The notes: a model not told the origin generated them from the sequence alone. Counted from the first letter of the stretch, positions 1-9,173 are shown. The stretch is DNA of 64,000 nucleotides from Synergistaceae bacterium (GCA_031289775.1 JAITOY010000038.1:1-64000), one strand, 5' to 3'. Made by a program: numbers and translations.

Positions 1-464
1 CCGACGATTCGTTTACGAAAAATGCGGTTAAAATTCGCTGTCGACCCCGCGTCACACAACATGGAGGGAGTACCAAAACGGCTGTGAGGTCATAGATGAG
101 CCGGTAGAGTACCAGCACAGACGGCAGCCCGGAAAGCGTATATAAAACCGTATATTGACTAATCAACGTTAAAGTTTAATTTGACTATCAAGTTTCACCA
201 AGAAAGTATTCATATAGTAAGTCTCTTGTATGTAATGGTTTGAGCGAAAGCGCAAGCATTCAACAAACGCATGAAAAGTCGATTTGTTAATGCAGGTGTT
301 CCAACATATCAAAAAAAATTGATGCTATAATGCTGTCTGCTGAATATGGGTTGCGAAAAAGAGAGTTCATAATTCGGCGGCGTCCAAGCGAGGTCTGTTT
401 TTTGGTTTTCTCTCGCGAACGGGAAGAGATCGGCGGAATTTGAATAGGCGAAGGGTGCGTGAAG
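1..464. other. Left-edge region with no supported gene
   Basis: Two plus-strand frames are open from the window edge. One ends at TGA 85-87 and the other at TAG 93-95, so the tail of an upstream gene may lie here, but neither peptide is recognisable. The remainder is AT-rich and looks like an upstream control region. The only clear signal is an extended -10 element (TGcTATAAT) at 323-331 that would serve the gene at 465. Confidence 0.4.
323..331 (+). promoter_or_regulatory. Extended -10 promoter element
   Basis: TG-c-TATAAT is a perfect extended -10 for the housekeeping sigma factor. No good -35 lies 16-18 bases upstream, which fits an extended -10 promoter. It sits about 135 bases before the small membrane protein gene, giving a fairly long leader. 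Confidence 0.4.
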
Positions 465-1073
465 ATGAGTCCTGAGACGATCGGCATAGTGGCAGGAATG
501 GCGGGCGGCGCGTTCGGCGCCGTTTTGAGCGTCGTCAACTTCGGTTTGAGGATGGCTGACAATCGCGGTAAATTAGTTCTTAGGCCCGTGGTCTACATCA
601 GCAACGTAGACCCCTCGATGGGGATTGGCTATTACGGATTCGGGCTTCTCTACGATGAGAACGCGGAGGAGTTCCGGCAGAACCTCGGGGCGAATTACAA
701 AAAAAGATACATATTGCAGGATTATCATTACGAGTTCGGGTTTGAGGTGACGAACCTCGGCAAACACCCGATTTATCTCACCGAGCTCGGATTCAGCCCC
801 GAAAAAAAAGCCCTGTCGCCCGAGAGAAACCTGGCGAGGGAGCTTTTTGACGTGAGCAACGTGAGGGAGTCCATCCCTCTTTGCCTCCAGAGTGGGGAGA
901 TGAAGATAATTCGCACGTCGAAATATTCCGTGATAAAGGCAATCAACAAGGGCAACAAAATTATCTACATAAGACCGACGATGGGCAAACCGATTTACTG
1001 CAACGCCCTCGAAATGCTCACTCTTTTAGCCGAGGTCTACATAATCCCCGAGCCCGGCCACGACGACATCTGA
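465..1073 (+). CDS. Small membrane-anchored protein of unknown function
   Basis: A 202-residue protein. ATG 465 is preferred over GTG 459 because AAGGG at 451-455 is correctly spaced only for the ATG. Residues about 4-28 form one Gly/Ala-rich hydrophobic segment. The rest is soluble, with aromatic-rich beta-type sequence (YYGFGLLYDE near residue 50) and no enzyme motif I know. The likely topology is an N-terminal anchor with an exposed C-terminal domain. It is a single-gene unit ending in a terminator shared with the convergent MATE gene. I do not recognise the family, and codon use resembles its neighbours. Confidence 0.7.
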   Translation: MSPETIGIVAGMAGGAFGAVLSVVNFGLRMADNRGKLVLRPVVYISNVDPSMGIGYYGFGLLYDENAEEFRQNLGANYKKRYILQDYHYEFGFEVTNLGKHPIYLTELGFSPEKKALSPERNLARELFDVSNVRESIPLCLQSGEMKIIRTSKYSVIKAINKGNKIIYIRPTMGKPIYCNALEMLTLLAEVYIIPEPGHDDI

Positions 1074-1091
1074 TTCGATAAGAGATTGCGG

Positions 1092-1117
1092 GAGGCGCCT
1101 ACGCGGCGCCTCTTTTT
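1092..1117. terminator. Intrinsic terminator between convergent genes
   Basis: An 8-bp GC-rich stem (GAGGCGCC/GGCGCCTC) with a 5-base loop is followed by TTTTT on the plus strand. The MATE stop codon lies at its distal edge, so it probably ends the small membrane protein transcript and may act both ways. Confidence 0.8.
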
Positions 1118-2486
1118 ACATAATTTTTATTTTACTGTCGTAGATGCGCTTTATGAGGACGGCGCACAGCACGAGGGTGAAGAACTCCGTAATTGGAAAC
1201 GCCCACCAGATCGCGTTCACCGACCCGGTGAGAGAGAGCACCCACGCTATCGGCAGAAGCAGCAGAAGCTGACGCGAGGTCGCCGCTATCAGGCTATACA
1301 TGCCGTTGCCAAGCGCCTGGAAGACCGAGAGGGCCAGAATACAGAACGCCGCGAACGGAAAGTGAGAGCCGATTATCCGAAGCGCCGGGATCCCGATAGC
1401 CAGCATCTCCGGAGCGGCGTTAAACTGCTTCAGCAAAAATGCCGGGAAGATCTGGAATATCGCGGCGCCCAGCGACATTATGCCGAAGGCGTACATGAGC
1501 CCCAGCTTGACCGCCATGATGATGCGCTCCTTATTCCTCGCTCCGAAGTTATAGGCTATTATCGGAACCACGCCGTTATTCAGGCCGAAGATGGGCATGA
1601 ATATGAAGCTCTGGAGCTTGAAGTACACGCCAAACACCGCCACGGCCGTAGCAGTGAAGGATATTAAAAGCAGGTTCAGCGCGTAGGTCATCACAGAGCC
1701 GACTGAACTCATCAGGATGGAAGGCAGGCCGACCACGTAAATCCTCTTTATGATCGTGGCGCTTGGCCGAAGCTCCTTCAGGGAGAGCGTTATCTCGGAG
1801 TTTTTGGTCATGTTGAAATAAAACGCCACGGAGGCGCCGACGAACTGCCCGATCACAGTTGCGAGCGCCGCCCCCGCAACCTCCATCCTAGGGAAACCGA
1901 ACAGCCCGAAGATCATTATCGGGTCGAGTATTATGTTCGTGACAGCCCCAAGGAGCTGAGAAATCATCGAGTACACCGTCTTGCCCGTCGACATCAGGAG
2001 CCGCTCCATCATGATCTGGCTGAACATGCCAAACGACAGGACACAGATGATCGAAAGATAGTCGTTGCCGAACCCGACAATTTCGGCAATATCGGTCTGT
2101 GAGCGAAAAAAAGGGAGCGAGAGCGTGAGCCCAACGACCATAAAAACGGCGCAGCTAAACCATGCGAGGAGTATGCCGTTCATCGCCGAGCGGTTCACGA
2201 TCCCGTAATTTTTTTCGCCGAGGCTCTTCGAGAGAAAGGAATTCACCCCTACGCCCGTTCCCACCCCGACACCGATCATGAGCGTCTGGAGCGGAAACGC
2301 AAGGGAAACAGCCGTCAGCGCGTTCTCGTTTATCTGGGCGACGAAGATGCTGTCGACTATGTTGTACATCGCCTGCACTAGCATGGAGATTATCATCGGG
2401 ATCGACATGGTAAGCAACAACCTGTGAACGGGCATGACGCCCATTTTGTTTTCCGGCCGCCCTGGGGCGGCGTTTTGATTTTCCAT
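1116..2486 (-). CDS. MATE-family multidrug/metabolite exporter
   Basis: A 456-residue integral membrane protein with about 12 hydrophobic segments, typical in length for MATE (MatE repeat twice) Na+- or H+-coupled exporters. The N-terminal half carries the family signature around MSIPMIISMLVQAMYNIVDS, and the second repeat begins near the middle of the protein. ATG 2486 is chosen because it overlaps the TGA of the upstream kinase gene (TGATG), which suggests translational coupling. A TTG one codon earlier is also open. The exported substrate cannot be inferred. MatE proteins of this type often export cationic drugs or metabolites. Confidence 0.92.
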   Translation of the reverse strand: MENQNAAPGRPENKMGVMPVHRLLLTMSIPMIISMLVQAMYNIVDSIFVAQINENALTAVSLAFPLQTLMIGVGVGTGVGVNSFLSKSLGEKNYGIVNRSAMNGILLAWFSCAVFMVVGLTLSLPFFRSQTDIAEIVGFGNDYLSIICVLSFGMFSQIMMERLLMSTGKTVYSMISQLLGAVTNIILDPIMIFGLFGFPRMEVAGAALATVIGQFVGASVAFYFNMTKNSEITLSLKELRPSATIIKRIYVVGLPSILMSSVGSVMTYALNLLLISFTATAVAVFGVYFKLQSFIFMPIFGLNNGVVPIIAYNFGARNKERIIMAVKLGLMYAFGIMSLGAAIFQIFPAFLLKQFNAAPEMLAIGIPALRIIGSHFPFAAFCILALSVFQALGNGMYSLIAATSRQLLLLLPIAWVLSLTGSVNAIWWAFPITEFFTLVLCAVLIKRIYDSKIKIM

Positions 2487-3085
2487 CAATTGCAGCCGCA
2501 GTTCGTGAACTCTTCGACGAATTTTTTAAGCACGCTTGCCGAGGCCGAGATGCCGATGCTGCTGTCGAGGCATAGATGATAGTTGCGGGCCTTCCCCCAT
2601 TTTTGCTGGGTGAAAAAATCGTGATAGGCTGCGCGCCCCTTGTCCTGCCTGCGGATAAACCCCTCGGGATCATCCCCGCCCTCGTGGTATTCATCGCGCA
2701 CTATCCCGACCCTCCACGAGATCGGAGAGTGTATGAATATTCTGGCGCAGTTTTTCTCGCGGCCAAGCACATAATCTGCGCACCTGCCGATGATAACGCA
2801 GGAGTCTTTTCCCGCAACTTCCTTTATAACCTTCGACTGCGCGAGGAAAACCTGCTCCGGTATGGGTAGCTCGTGTGAAGCCATAAACGAGTTGTAGAAA
2901 AAGCCAGAGGCCTTTTTTTGCTCTATCGTCTGTATAAAATCCTCGTGAAGCCCGCTCTCAAGCGCGGCGAGCGATATGAGTTCCTTATCGTAGAACGCGA
3001 TCCCCAGCTCCTCCGCGATCTGTTTTCCAATAATCCGACCGCCTGAGCCGTACTCGCGCGCGATCGTGACGCTGTAATTTTTCAC
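2486..3085 (-). CDS. Cytidylate kinase-like family protein
   Basis: A P-loop kinase-like protein of about 199 residues in the AAA_26/cytidylate-kinase-like family. The start of the fold reads ITIAREYGSGGRIIGK (written VTIAREYGSGG here), with the glycine-rich phosphate loop, followed by FYDKELI and, further on, an SCVIIGRCADYVL strand and a helical RxxGRAAYHDFF region. These proteins resemble CMP kinase but lack several of its substrate residues, and their true substrate is unknown. GTG 3085 is preferred because GGGGAG sits 9 bases upstream. ATG 3106 is also open but has a poor ribosome site. The gene is translationally coupled to the MATE exporter. Confidence 0.82.
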   Translation of the reverse strand: MKNYSVTIAREYGSGGRIIGKQIAEELGIAFYDKELISLAALESGLHEDFIQTIEQKKASGFFYNSFMASHELPIPEQVFLAQSKVIKEVAGKDSCVIIGRCADYVLGREKNCARIFIHSPISWRVGIVRDEYHEGGDDPEGFIRRQDKGRAAYHDFFTQQKWGKARNYHLCLDSSIGISASASVLKKFVEEFTNCGCN

Positions 3086-3619
3086 TATCCCTAACTCCCC
3101 TGCCATATTAAATTATCGCACTCCATTATGAGGCGCAACGCCCTAAAACTTATATCATCAATTGCCATTTCTGTATACCGGAGTTAATGGGAGATAGCTC
3201 GTTTGAGAGGGAATAAAGTCTTATGGAGGGTTGCCGCGGCTCTCTAAAACACGGGCGGACTGTCGCGAGCCGGGAATTAAAGAATCCAATAGGGATTCTC
3301 AACGTGTTTTCATTCAACGAATGTCCTATTTCGGTTAAATAGTGTATTATCGAATTGAACGCAATGCTCGATAGACACTAGGGAGAGTGGATTATGTCCA
3401 AATTTTAAGACTCGCTTGCCTGTACGTAATGGATTGCTTCCTTGCCGCATACGTGGCATTTGAAGAAGAAGATATTTTGAAGAGGCGATATTCACACGTG
3501 ACCAGGAAAACGAGGACGTTTTACAATGGTATTCAGCACATAACTGATGATATACGCCTTTGCGTCATTGCCGATTCGCGACAGATGAACGGATGAAAAA
3601 TTATGGGAGGCCTTCGAAT
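3086..3619. other. Divergent intergenic region upstream of peptide-transport operon
   Basis: About 500 bases separate the kinase gene (minus) from the ABC importer (plus). Open frames here (for example 3387-3596 plus, 69 codons) have no recognisable product. A 7-bp hairpin AGAATCC/GGATTCT lies at 3281-3299, without a T tract. The region probably holds promoters for both directions and a long leader for the importer. No known riboswitch signature was seen. Confidence 0.4.
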
Positions 3620-5317
3620 TTGAAACGCATCTACAAGCTTTATGCGCTCGCTTTTTTCTTTTTCGCCATTTTTGCCCCGGCTGCGTCCGCGCTGGAGTCG
3701 TCGTTTGACATATCGCTATTCAGGGGACCAAAAATGAAGGATCTCTACTACGTGATAATTCGCGATATGGACGCGCAGCTTCTCGCGATGTCCACCGGCA
3801 AGCTCGATGTCCTGTCCGACCTGTACCGCCCGGCTGACGTCGAACGCCTCGCGAAATCCGGCGCCGCCGATCTCTCCATCGCGTCGAGCTTTCACGGATT
3901 TTTCATCACGTTTAACGTACGGAAGTTCCCCTGGGATCAGACCGCGCTCCGGCAGGCGGCCTCGCAGGTTGTTGACCGCAGGCGCTGGGTGAGGGATCTT
4001 TTCTCAGGGTACTGCGAGCCGATGACGAGCTTCCTGCCGGCCATATCGCCATACTGGGCGCCGGACGCCTCGTCGTTCCCGCATGGAGCGGAGGCCGCGA
4101 GAGAGCGCCTCGCGAACGCCGGATGGACGTGGGACATAAACGGATGGCTCGTGGCGCCTGACGGGCGTCCGCTGCCCGCGACAAAAATCCTCTGCCCCCC
4201 GTCGTCAGTGGCCGCGACTTCGACCGAGATAGCGCAGCTCATGGCGGAGGCTCTCTCCTCCATCGGGATCCCAGCCGAGGCTGAGCCGCTCGATTTCCAG
4301 ACGATGCTCGCCCGAGTCAACGTAAACGACTTCGACGCTTGCACAAACGCGTGGTCGATGTCGCGCGACCCGGACGTCCTCTACTCTTTCTACCACTCCT
4401 CGATGGACGTCGAGGGCGGATACAACACAAGCGGCATCGCGGATCCGGAACTTGACGAAACCCTGCGGGATCTGCGATACGCGCCGGACGAAGCGACGGC
4501 GCGCTCGGCAGCCTCGCGGGCGCAGCGGCTTCTGGCGAAGCTGATGCCTGTAATACCGCTTTACAGCCGCTACTCGATCTCGGCTATGCGCAACGACTGG
4601 GACGGAGTTTTTACGACGGATCGCTCGACGTCCGACAACCTGCTTACGCTCGTCTCCATGGCCCCAAAGGGCGATGGCGAAAAAAACCGCCCGATTTACT
4701 GGAACATCCCGGAGGAGATACGGACGCTGAACCCGCTCGTCTCGTCCACGGCCTATGACTGGACGGTGCTCGGCACGATATACGACACGCTGATCTCAGT
4801 GGATCCGTACACGTTCGAAGATATGTCATGGCTCGCGGAGAGCTGGGGCATAGAGACTGGCGATAAGGGGTCGATCCTGAGCTTCACTCTGCGCCCGGGC
4901 CTGAAGTGGCAGGACGGCAGGCCGCTCACCGTAGAGGACGTAGCCTACTCCCTCCAGTTCATCAAGGACAACAACGTCCCGCGTTTTTATGACAACGTGA
5001 AGGACATAGAGTCGATAGAGACGGACGCAAAAAAGCGAACCCTGCGCGTGTACATGGCGAACACGAGCTACTGGCACCTGCACAACATAGGCGGCGGCGT
5101 TCTCCTGCTGCCGAAGCACATTCTGGAGAACGTCCCGGACTGGCGAGCCTGGCAGCCGACGAACAACCCTCACGAGGCGCTTGACGGAACGATCCTGACG
5201 GAGCTGATAGGAACCGGGCCATTCACGTTCCGCGAGTCTCGCACCGGCGAGTACGTGCATATGACGCGCAACGAACACTATATTTTATATGATAAGTCCT
5301 CAGAGGCGGAGCGATGA
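3620..5317 (+). CDS. Peptide ABC transporter substrate-binding protein, halves in permuted order
   Basis: A 565-residue extracytoplasmic binding protein of the SBP_bac_5 (DppA/OppA) family. TTG 3620 is chosen because GGGAGG lies 9 bases upstream and the product then begins with a signal peptide (MKRIYKLYALAFFFFAIF, cleavage near ASA). The family's usual order is reversed. Residues about 37-345 match the C-terminal half: LLAMSTGKLDV, FNVRKFPWDQTALRQAAS, an ERLANAGW helix and the FDAC-SRDPDVLY region. Residues about 357-565 match the N-terminal half: LNPLV, YDTLISVDP, LAESW, LRPGLKWQDGRPLTVEDV, GTGPF and RNEHY. Total length equals one complete domain, so this looks like a circular permutation rather than a fragment. 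It overlaps the permease start by 4 bases and heads the importer operon. Confidence 0.85.
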   Translation: MKRIYKLYALAFFFFAIFAPAASALESSFDISLFRGPKMKDLYYVIIRDMDAQLLAMSTGKLDVLSDLYRPADVERLAKSGAADLSIASSFHGFFITFNVRKFPWDQTALRQAASQVVDRRRWVRDLFSGYCEPMTSFLPAISPYWAPDASSFPHGAEAARERLANAGWTWDINGWLVAPDGRPLPATKILCPPSSVAATSTEIAQLMAEALSSIGIPAEAEPLDFQTMLARVNVNDFDACTNAWSMSRDPDVLYSFYHSSMDVEGGYNTSGIADPELDETLRDLRYAPDEATARSAASRAQRLLAKLMPVIPLYSRYSISAMRNDWDGVFTTDRSTSDNLLTLVSMAPKGDGEKNRPIYWNIPEEIRTLNPLVSSTAYDWTVLGTIYDTLISVDPYTFEDMSWLAESWGIETGDKGSILSFTLRPGLKWQDGRPLTVEDVAYSLQFIKDNNVPRFYDNVKDIESIETDAKKRTLRVYMANTSYWHLHNIGGGVLLLPKHILENVPDWRAWQPTNNPHEALDGTILTELIGTGPFTFRESRTGEYVHMTRNEHYILYDKSSEAER

Positions 5318-6282
5318 TCGCCCTTTTAAAGCGCGTAGGCGCCTCCGTTTTGGTGCTGGGCGTTGTCCTCGTGCTGAACTTCTTCCTGTTTCGAATAATG
5401 CCCGGCGACCCACTGACCAGCATAGTGGATCCAAGGTTCTCCCCGGAGGCAAAAGCACAGCTCGCGGCTCAGTGGGGGCTTGACAGGCCGATGTCCGAGC
5501 AGTTCGCCGTCTACATCCGCGAGATGCTCTCGTTCCGCTTCGGCCTGTCCATGATGACAGGCGCGCCGGTCTGGGACGAGCTAAAAACCCGCGTGCCGAA
5601 CACGGTCGCGCTCCTTCTGCCGGCGCTGATTCTTTCGACCGCCCTTGGACTCTCTCTTGGGGTGAAGGCGGCCCTCGCGCGAGGGTCGATCGTCGAGCGA
5701 GTGGTGCTTCTGAGCGGCGCGGTCTCCTTCTCCTTCCCTTCGTTTTTCGTGCAGCTCATTTTGCTTTTGTGCTTCGGCTACGTATGGCAGGTTTTCCCGC
5801 TACGAGGCACAACGTCGATCCCGCCGCCGGAGGGGCCGCTCGCCATCCTCGACTACGTCTGGCACATAGCCATGCCGCTTTTTTCTCTCGTGATTATGGG
5901 CTTTGGAGGCCTCGCCCTCTACATCCGCAACCTGATGGTGAAGTCGCTCGGCGAGGACTACGTCCTGATGGCCCGGGCGCGAGGACTTCCGCACGGCCGA
6001 GTCGTCTGGAACCACGCATTTCGCTCCATACTGCCGCCGGTGCTGACGATCTTCCTTCTCTCGCTGCCGGGCGTTGTGAGCGGCGCGGTGATAACTGAGA
6101 CGGTCTTTTCGCTGAACGGCGCGGGGCGCTTCCTGCTGGAGGCGACAAACTCGCACGACTACCCCGCCGCCGGCGCGGCGTTTTTCCTGCTGGCGCTGCT
6201 GACTGTAGTCTGTAACCTACTGGCCGACCTCTGCTACGTCATCGTCGACCCCCGCGTCAGGCGCGAGGGCTCAAGGGGTTGA
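5314..6282 (+). CDS. Dipeptide/oligopeptide ABC transporter permease, DppB type
   Basis: A 322-residue inner-membrane permease with six predicted membrane segments. The N terminus has the DppB-type first helix followed by FRIMPGDPL and the conserved LGLDRP-like segment (QWGLDRPMSEQF). The cytoplasmic EAA loop is seen in MARARGLPHGRVVWNHAFRS, which docks on the ATPase subunits. The ATG overlaps the stop of the binding-protein gene (ATGA), so the two are translationally coupled. It pairs with the next gene to form the transmembrane channel of the importer. Confidence 0.93.
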   Translation: MIALLKRVGASVLVLGVVLVLNFFLFRIMPGDPLTSIVDPRFSPEAKAQLAAQWGLDRPMSEQFAVYIREMLSFRFGLSMMTGAPVWDELKTRVPNTVALLLPALILSTALGLSLGVKAALARGSIVERVVLLSGAVSFSFPSFFVQLILLLCFGYVWQVFPLRGTTSIPPPEGPLAILDYVWHIAMPLFSLVIMGFGGLALYIRNLMVKSLGEDYVLMARARGLPHGRVVWNHAFRSILPPVLTIFLLSLPGVVSGAVITETVFSLNGAGRFLLEATNSHDYPAAGAAFFLLALLTVVCNLLADLCYVIVDPRVRREGSRG

Positions 6283-6292
6283 GGCTGTCACG

Positions 6293-7471
6293 ATGAGACG
6301 AAATCTGAGCGCTATCTTGCTTCTAGTTCTCCTGCTACTCGCGCTGCTCGGCCCTGGGGCCTTCGGACTGAATGACGGGGCGCAGGCGCCGCCGTTTTCG
6401 AAGCCGTCGTGGCTCGACGGCGCCATCGCGTCGACGATAGTCCTGGATGCCATGGCTAATGGGAACAGTAACTCGGCCACGGCGCCGCTTGCGTGGGAAC
6501 ACTCCGCTCCGATTAGGGTTTCCGTGAGCGGGCGCCTCGAAAGCGGCGAGATCCGATGGGCGACGCCGAGCGGCGATTTCATGTTGGCGAACACGCCGGG
6601 AGAGGTCGACCTCGACGCGCGCGACATCCCGTTCAAAAGGTCGCTGGGGATCAGCCCGTTCGACAGCGCGCCCAACATATTGTTCCCGACGCGCGGCGAG
6701 TACGCGCTTTCGCTCACCGGTACCGGCGAGGTTACGATGAGGATCGAGGGCGGTCGGTGGGGACTGCTGGGAACCGACCACCGGGGACGTGACATTGCCG
6801 CGCTTTTCGTGCGCGGCATCAGGGTCTCGCTGATCGTAGGGATCGCGGCCACATTCATAGCCACGCTGCTCGGACTCTCATTCGGCCTTCTCTCCGGCTA
6901 CGCCGGCGGGCTGACCGACGCGCTAATAATGCGCGCTGTTGACGTGCTGCTCTCCATACCTACTCTGCCGATTTTGATGGTCGTCACTGGAATCTGGGGC
7001 AAAGGACTCTGGAACCTCGTCGTGATACTGTCCGTATTCTCGTGGATGGGAACCGCGAGGACAGTGCGAGCCATGACGCTCTCGCTCCGCGACGCGCCGT
7101 GGGTCGAGGGGCTGCGCGCCCTTGGCGCAAGACGAAACTACATACTGTTCAGACACCTCGTGCCGGAGGCGCTGCCGCTTTTGCTCGCTAACGTGGCGCT
7201 CGGAGTGCCGGGCGCTATACTCTCAGAGGCGGGTCTTGCTTTCCTCGGCCTCTCCGACCCGCGCGTACCGTCGTGGGGGAGAATGCTGCACGAGGCGCAC
7301 ACGTTCGGCGCGTTCACGAACGGCGCGTGGTGGATGATCCTCCCCCCTGGCCTCGGCATCTGCCTGATATGCCTCATATTCATGGACATAGGCCGCAAAC
7401 TGGAGGAGCGGGCAGACCCGCGTCTTGCCCAGGCGGCAAGGAGCGGGGCCCTGAAGGAGGCCGAGGTATGA
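6293..7471 (+). CDS. Dipeptide/oligopeptide ABC transporter permease, DppC type, with large external insert
   Basis: The second permease, 392 residues, longer than the usual 280-300. TM1 (residues 6-24) is followed by about 130 mostly polar residues before the conserved LLGTDHRGRDIAALF segment. This places an extra domain outside the membrane, near where the binding protein docks. The rest is normal, with an EAA loop around LRALGARRNYILFRH and a final helix before the acidic tail. The extra domain could adapt the channel to the unusual binding protein encoded upstream, which is inference. GAGG 8 bases upstream supports the ATG. Confidence 0.92.
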   Translation: MRRNLSAILLLVLLLLALLGPGAFGLNDGAQAPPFSKPSWLDGAIASTIVLDAMANGNSNSATAPLAWEHSAPIRVSVSGRLESGEIRWATPSGDFMLANTPGEVDLDARDIPFKRSLGISPFDSAPNILFPTRGEYALSLTGTGEVTMRIEGGRWGLLGTDHRGRDIAALFVRGIRVSLIVGIAATFIATLLGLSFGLLSGYAGGLTDALIMRAVDVLLSIPTLPILMVVTGIWGKGLWNLVVILSVFSWMGTARTVRAMTLSLRDAPWVEGLRALGARRNYILFRHLVPEALPLLLANVALGVPGAILSEAGLAFLGLSDPRVPSWGRMLHEAHTFGAFTNGAWWMILPPGLGICLICLIFMDIGRKLEERADPRLAQAARSGALKEAEV

Positions 7472-8313
7472 GCGTGATGAGAGACGCTGTAGCGATCGAG
7501 CTCAAAAACCTCTCCGTGACATACAGGGGCGGCGAGGGCGGCCGAACTGTTCACGCCGTCCGGGACTGCTCGTTCTCCGTCGCGAGGGGCGACGTCCTCG
7601 GCATCGTCGGCGAGTCGGGCAGCGGAAAATCGAGCGTCTTGATGGCAATTCCCCGCCTCCTGCCGGCGAGCGCCCTTGTCACCGGAGGTATATTCTGTGA
7701 CGGAACGGAGATATCCTCGCTTGACGAACGGGGCATGGGCGTCTGGCGCTGGCGGCGAATAGCCCTCGTCCCGCAGAGCGCGATGAACTCATTCACGCCG
7801 CACATCACGATCGAACGCCACATCACCGAGGTTCTCGAACACCACATGAGAACCCCGAGGCGGGATGCTCGCGAGCGCGCCGAGGAGCTTCTCTGGACTG
7901 TCAGACTGGACGGTAGCGCGGGCGCGCGCTACCCGCACGAACTGTCCGGCGGCCAGAAACAGCGCGCGGCCTTGGCGACCGCGCTCGCCTGCGGCCCAGA
8001 CTTCCTTCTGGCCGACGAGCCGACGACCGCCCTCGACGTCATCACCCAAAAAGAAGTCCTCGATATGACGGTGTCGCTCGTGCGTGAGCGCGGCATGGGG
8101 CTCCTGCTCGTGACGCACGACCTGCCCTTGGCTGCCGGCATCTGCGACTCCCTCGTCGTCATGCGGGAGGGCGCCATAGTGGAAAGCGGCCCATCTCAAC
8201 AGGTCGCGTCCAACCCTGAGAACGACTACACAAAGCTCCTGATAGGCGCGATAAGAGACATGGAGAGGCCGCGAGGACTCGAAGAGACGCCGGCGCGCAA
8301 GACGCGGGGTTGA
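7468..8313 (+). CDS. Peptide ABC transporter ATP-binding protein, DppD type
   Basis: A 281-residue cytoplasmic ATPase. Walker A is GESGSGKSS at residues 48-56, the signature is LSGGQKQR, Walker B is FLLADEPT with the D-loop ALDV, and the switch His lies in VTHD. ATG 7468 is chosen for AGGAGG 7 bases upstream and its overlap with the previous stop. A longer in-frame extension upstream lies inside the permease gene and is not used. The C-terminal NPENDYTKLLIGAI is typical of the DppD/OppD oligopeptide extension. It is expected to pair with the next gene as a heterodimeric motor. Confidence 0.94.
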   Translation: MSVMRDAVAIELKNLSVTYRGGEGGRTVHAVRDCSFSVARGDVLGIVGESGSGKSSVLMAIPRLLPASALVTGGIFCDGTEISSLDERGMGVWRWRRIALVPQSAMNSFTPHITIERHITEVLEHHMRTPRRDARERAEELLWTVRLDGSAGARYPHELSGGQKQRAALATALACGPDFLLADEPTTALDVITQKEVLDMTVSLVRERGMGLLLVTHDLPLAAGICDSLVVMREGAIVESGPSQQVASNPENDYTKLLIGAIRDMERPRGLEETPARKTRG

Positions 8314-9134
8314 TTGATATGACGGAGAAAACGGAAAAACAAGACATGATAGACGCAAAATATCTGGACGTAAAAAACCTGAGCGTCCACTTCAAGGGAC
8401 GTTTCCGCATATTCAGGGGACATGGCGAGGGGGTATGGGCGCTAAAATCCGTCTCGTTTTCCGTCGGGAGGGGCGAGACCCTCTCGGTCGTAGGCGAGTC
8501 GGGCAGCGGCAAAACGACGCTTTTGCGCTCGCTCTTGGGTCTTGTCACATCGACGGACGGGAACGTTGAGCTCTGGGGTCGGGCCATCGGGACGATGAGC
8601 GCCGACGAACTACTTGCGGCGAGGCGCCGGTGCGGCTATATCATTCAGGATCCGTACAGCTCGCTTCCGCCGACCCTCACGGTTCTGGGCGCGGTTCTCG
8701 AGCCGTGGAACGTCGTACACGGCAGGGGGGGGCACGGCGTTGCGAAGGCAAAAGCACTGCTCTCGGAGCTCAAACTGCCGGAGGAGCTGTGGGGCGCCCG
8801 CGTCCGCTACTCGCTCTCCGGCGGCCAGCGCCAGAGGGTCGCCGTCGCGCGCGCCCTGATACTGGCGCCCGAGCTCCTGCTCTGCGACGAGCCCACAGCG
8901 ATGCAGGACGTCTCTACGAGGGGCGAGGTGCTGGATGTGTTGAACCGCCGAGTCCGCTCCGGCATGTCCATGGTTCTAGTGACGCACGACCTTCTCCTGG
9001 CGCGCCACGCCGCGTCCCGCGCCATCGTCCTCTACAAGGGAGAGATAGTCGAGTCCGGCGACACATCCGAACTGTTGGAGCGCCCGACGCACAGCTACAC
9101 ACGCGCGCTCCTCGCCGCTCTTCCGAAGCTGTGA
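8310..9134 (+). CDS. Peptide ABC transporter ATP-binding protein, DppF type
   Basis: The second ATPase, 274 residues. Walker A is GESGSGKTT, the Q-loop is IIQDPYSSLPP, the signature is LSGGQRQR and Walker B is LLLCDEPT. The D-loop reads AMQDVS where ALDVS is usual, a mild departure next to the dimer interface. The C-terminal HSYTRALLAALP motif is that of DppF/OppF. The start may be TTG 8310, overlapping the previous stop, or ATG 8319; both are in frame. It completes a five-gene importer (binding protein, two permeases, two ATPases). No terminator was seen before the convergent PLP-enzyme gene. Confidence 0.93.
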   Translation: MIDMTEKTEKQDMIDAKYLDVKNLSVHFKGRFRIFRGHGEGVWALKSVSFSVGRGETLSVVGESGSGKTTLLRSLLGLVTSTDGNVELWGRAIGTMSADELLAARRRCGYIIQDPYSSLPPTLTVLGAVLEPWNVVHGRGGHGVAKAKALLSELKLPEELWGARVRYSLSGGQRQRVAVARALILAPELLLCDEPTAMQDVSTRGEVLDVLNRRVRSGMSMVLVTHDLLLARHAASRAIVLYKGEIVESGDTSELLERPTHSYTRALLAALPKL

Positions 9135-9173
9135 TTAACATGAGTTCAAGGAGCGTCTGGATAAATCAAATCG

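Noticed and set aside
1086-1667. 193-codon plus-strand ORF opposite the MATE gene
   Set aside because: It is Arg/Glu/His-rich shadow sequence of the minus-strand MATE coding region, which has clear membrane-protein features.
3387-3596. 69-codon plus-strand ORF before the importer operon
   Set aside because: GGGAGA is near its start, but the peptide has no recognisable pattern, overlaps the importer leader and has unusual composition. On the other strand a short CHVCGK stretch recalls zinc motifs but is only 28 codons and closed by a stop.
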